This document shows, piece after piece, positions 12,014 through 13,354 of a DNA stretch of 13,354 nucleotides. This stretch comes from an uncultured Haloferula sp. (GTDB taxonomy: Bacteria; Verrucomicrobiota; Verrucomicrobiae; Verrucomicrobiales; Akkermansiaceae): positions 1 through 13,354 of the forward strand of contig CAMLOZ010000025.1 in assembly GCA_946481625.1 (NCBI GenBank). Reading direction: 5' to 3'. The notes under the pieces are model-generated. The model saw only the letters and a program-made list of their open reading frames with translations, was not told the DNA's origin and searched no databases. Position 1 is the stretch's first letter. The number at the start of each line of letters is the position of its first letter. A program made the translations under genes and the position numbers.

Positions 12014-13354
12014 TCAAAGCACGCTGCCGTAGAGCGTGAAGCCGGTGCTTTCCTCGACACGGATATCGAGCATCTGCCCGGTCAGCTTATGGGCGTCGCC
12101 GTCGAAGATGAGGATCTTGTTCGTGCCGGTGCGGCCGGTCAGGCGCTGCTTGTTGGTCTTGCTCGGGCCCTCGCAGAGGACCTGCTGCACGGTGCCGACG
12201 AGCGCCTGGTGCTTGGCCTTGGCGATCTCGTTGACGACATCGAGCAGGCGCTGGTTGCGCTCTTCTTTCACCCGCTCCGGGAGCTGGCCGTCCATCTCCG
12301 CGGCGGGGGTGTCCTTGCGCTTCGAGTAGCGGAAGACGAAAGCGTTGTCGAATTGCAGGCGCTGCACGGTATCGACGGTGGCCTGGAAGTCCTCCTCTTC
12401 CTCACCGGGGAAGCCGACGATGATGTCCGTGGTGATCGCGATGCCGGGCCGGGCGGCCTTCATCTTCTCGCAGATCTCGACGAATTTCTCGTTCTTGTAC
12501 GGGCGGCGCATCGCCTTCAGGATGCGGTCCGAGCCGCTCTGCATCGGGAAGTGGATGTGCGGGCAGAGCTTCGGCAGGTAGGTGAAGGCGGCGACGAGGT
12601 CGTCGCGGTAGCCGATCGGGTGCGGCGAGGTGAAGCGGATGCGCTCGATGCCCTCGACCGCATGCACCGCTTCGAGAAGCTGCACGAAGGGCGACTTGCC
12701 ATCGACCTTCTCGAACTCGGTCCGCCCGTAGAGATTCACGATCTGGCCGAGCAGCGTGATTTCCTTCACGCCGTGATCGCGCAGCCGTTTCACTTCATCC
12801 ACGATCTCCGCGATCGGGCGGCCGCGCTCTTTCCCGCGGGTGTCCGGCACGATGCAGAAGGAGCAGCGCATGTTGCAGCCCTGCATGATCGAGACAAAGG
12901 CGGAGGCGTTGAGATCCTTCGGGATGTGGTCGCGGATCGTGTTCTGCGAGCCGGCTTCTTCTTCCACGTCGCAGACGCTCTCGCCGATCAGGGAAAGCTC
13001 GAGCTCGTCCATCCGGCGCTCCAGGCGGCGCTGGAGGATGGTGTCCACGTATTCGAAAACCTTGTGGTACTTCTGCGTCCCCACCACCACGTCGAGGTGC
13101 GGGATCCGCTCGAAAAGCTCCGGGCCGCGGCTCTGCGCCATGCAGCCCATGAAGCCGAAGACCACGTGCGGCTTGTTCCGCCGGTAGCTGCCCATCGAGC
13201 CCATCTTGCCGAGCGCCTTCTGCTCCGCCTGGTCGCGCACCGAGCAGGTGTTGACCAGGATCGCGTCGGCATCGGTCTCGTCCCCGGTGACCGTGTAGCC
13301 GCCTTCGGTGAACATCTGCGCGACCTGTTCGGAGTCGCGCTCGTTCATCTGGCA
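12014..13354 (-). CDS. miaB: tRNA-2-methylthio-N6-dimethylallyladenosine synthase MiaB (5' end cut by window)
   Basis: A radical-SAM methylthiotransferase that adds the 2-methylthio group to N6-isopentenyl-A37 of tRNAs reading UNN codons. 446 residues are visible. The right edge falls inside the gene: the last bases encode CQMNERDS, the conserved first cysteine of the N-terminal cluster, so only about ten codons are missing and the ATG at 13348 is not the true start. Counting from that Cys as 1, the auxiliary-cluster cysteines are C1, C37 (NTCSVRDQAEQK) and C71 (GFMGCMAQ). The radical-SAM cysteines are C160, C164 and C167 (GCNMRCSFCIVPDTRGKERGR). LLGQIVNLYG, where most MiaB proteins have Asn at the fourth position (GQNVNSYG), and FPMQSGSDRIL follow. 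A TRAM domain lies at about 385-446. CSFCIVP and the CQMN start favour MiaB over RimO or MtaB. The stop lies 63 nt before the sigma gene on the same strand. Confidence 0.95.
   Translation of the reverse strand, partial: CQMNERDSEQVAQMFTEGGYTVTGDETDADAILVNTCSVRDQAEQKALGKMGSMGSYRRNKPHVVFGFMGCMAQSRGPELFERIPHLDVVVGTQKYHKVFEYVDTILQRRLERRMDELELSLIGESVCDVEEEAGSQNTIRDHIPKDLNASAFVSIMQGCNMRCSFCIVPDTRGKERGRPIAEIVDEVKRLRDHGVKEITLLGQIVNLYGRTEFEKVDGKSPFVQLLEAVHAVEGIERIRFTSPHPIGYRDDLVAAFTYLPKLCPHIHFPMQSGSDRILKAMRRPYKNEKFVEICEKMKAARPGIAITTDIIVGFPGEEEEDFQATVDTVQRLQFDNAFVFRYSKRKDTPAAEMDGQLPERVKEERNQRLLDVVNEIAKAKHQALVGTVQQVLCEGPSKTNKQRLTGRTGTNKILIFDGDAHKLTGQMLDIRVEESTGFTLYGSVL

Noticed and set aside
12014..13348. 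Taking ATG 13348 as the true start of miaB
   Set aside because: The codons before it to the window edge encode Cys-Gln, the conserved start of the CQMN motif with a cluster cysteine, so the gene continues beyond the window.
1..13354. Mobile elements, CRISPR arrays, phage genes, tRNA or rRNA genes
   Set aside because: No transposase, integrase or paired terminal repeats, no regular spacer array, and no tRNA- or rRNA-like stretch was seen on either strand by eye; a tRNA scan would be decisive for the gap at 140-739.

Overview
The window is GC-rich, gene-dense bacterial DNA. It most likely comes from Verrucomicrobiota of the Luteolibacter/Haloferula/Verrucomicrobium type. Three things point there: an ECF sigma factor of the Rhodopirellula/Verrucomicrobium kind overlapping a FecR-like gene, tandem membrane-anchored helical-repeat proteins of a sort I associate with this phylum, and a PUR-family nucleic-acid-binding protein. 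The lineage is inferred from gene content, not measured.

Layout. Positions 1-139 (-) hold the 5' end of a PUR-domain gene. Positions 140-739 are about 600 bp without a convincing gene and contain a short 9-bp-period repeat. Positions 740-2401 (+) encode a short alpha-glucan phosphorylase-like GT35 protein in which threonine replaces the usual PLP lysine. Positions 2540-3622 (+) are rlmN, followed 5 nt later by a 646-residue protein (3628-5568, +) joining a DUF455 ferritin-like domain to an ATP-grasp-like domain. Facing it, with one base between stop codons, is a translationally coupled minus-strand pair: rsmC-like (7335-6271) then rsuA (6274-5570).

Positions 7410-8657 and 8687-10015 (+) encode two paralogous membrane-anchored helical-repeat proteins of unknown function. 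They converge on a minus-strand sigma/regulator pair: ECF sigma factor (11950-11423) and a FecR-like membrane protein (11423-10080). The window ends in miaB (13354-12014, -), whose first codons lie outside.

Two themes stand out. Four genes are RNA-modification enzymes: RlmN (23S rRNA and tRNA), RsmC and RsuA (16S rRNA), and MiaB (tRNA A37). The other block (7410-11950) resembles a cell-envelope regulatory module: a sigma factor, a transmembrane FecR-like partner, and two membrane-tethered helical proteins facing them. The least described pieces are the DUF455/ATP-grasp fusion, the lysine-less phosphorylase homologue and the tandem helical-repeat pair. I saw no rRNA, tRNA, CRISPR array, insertion sequence or phage gene.
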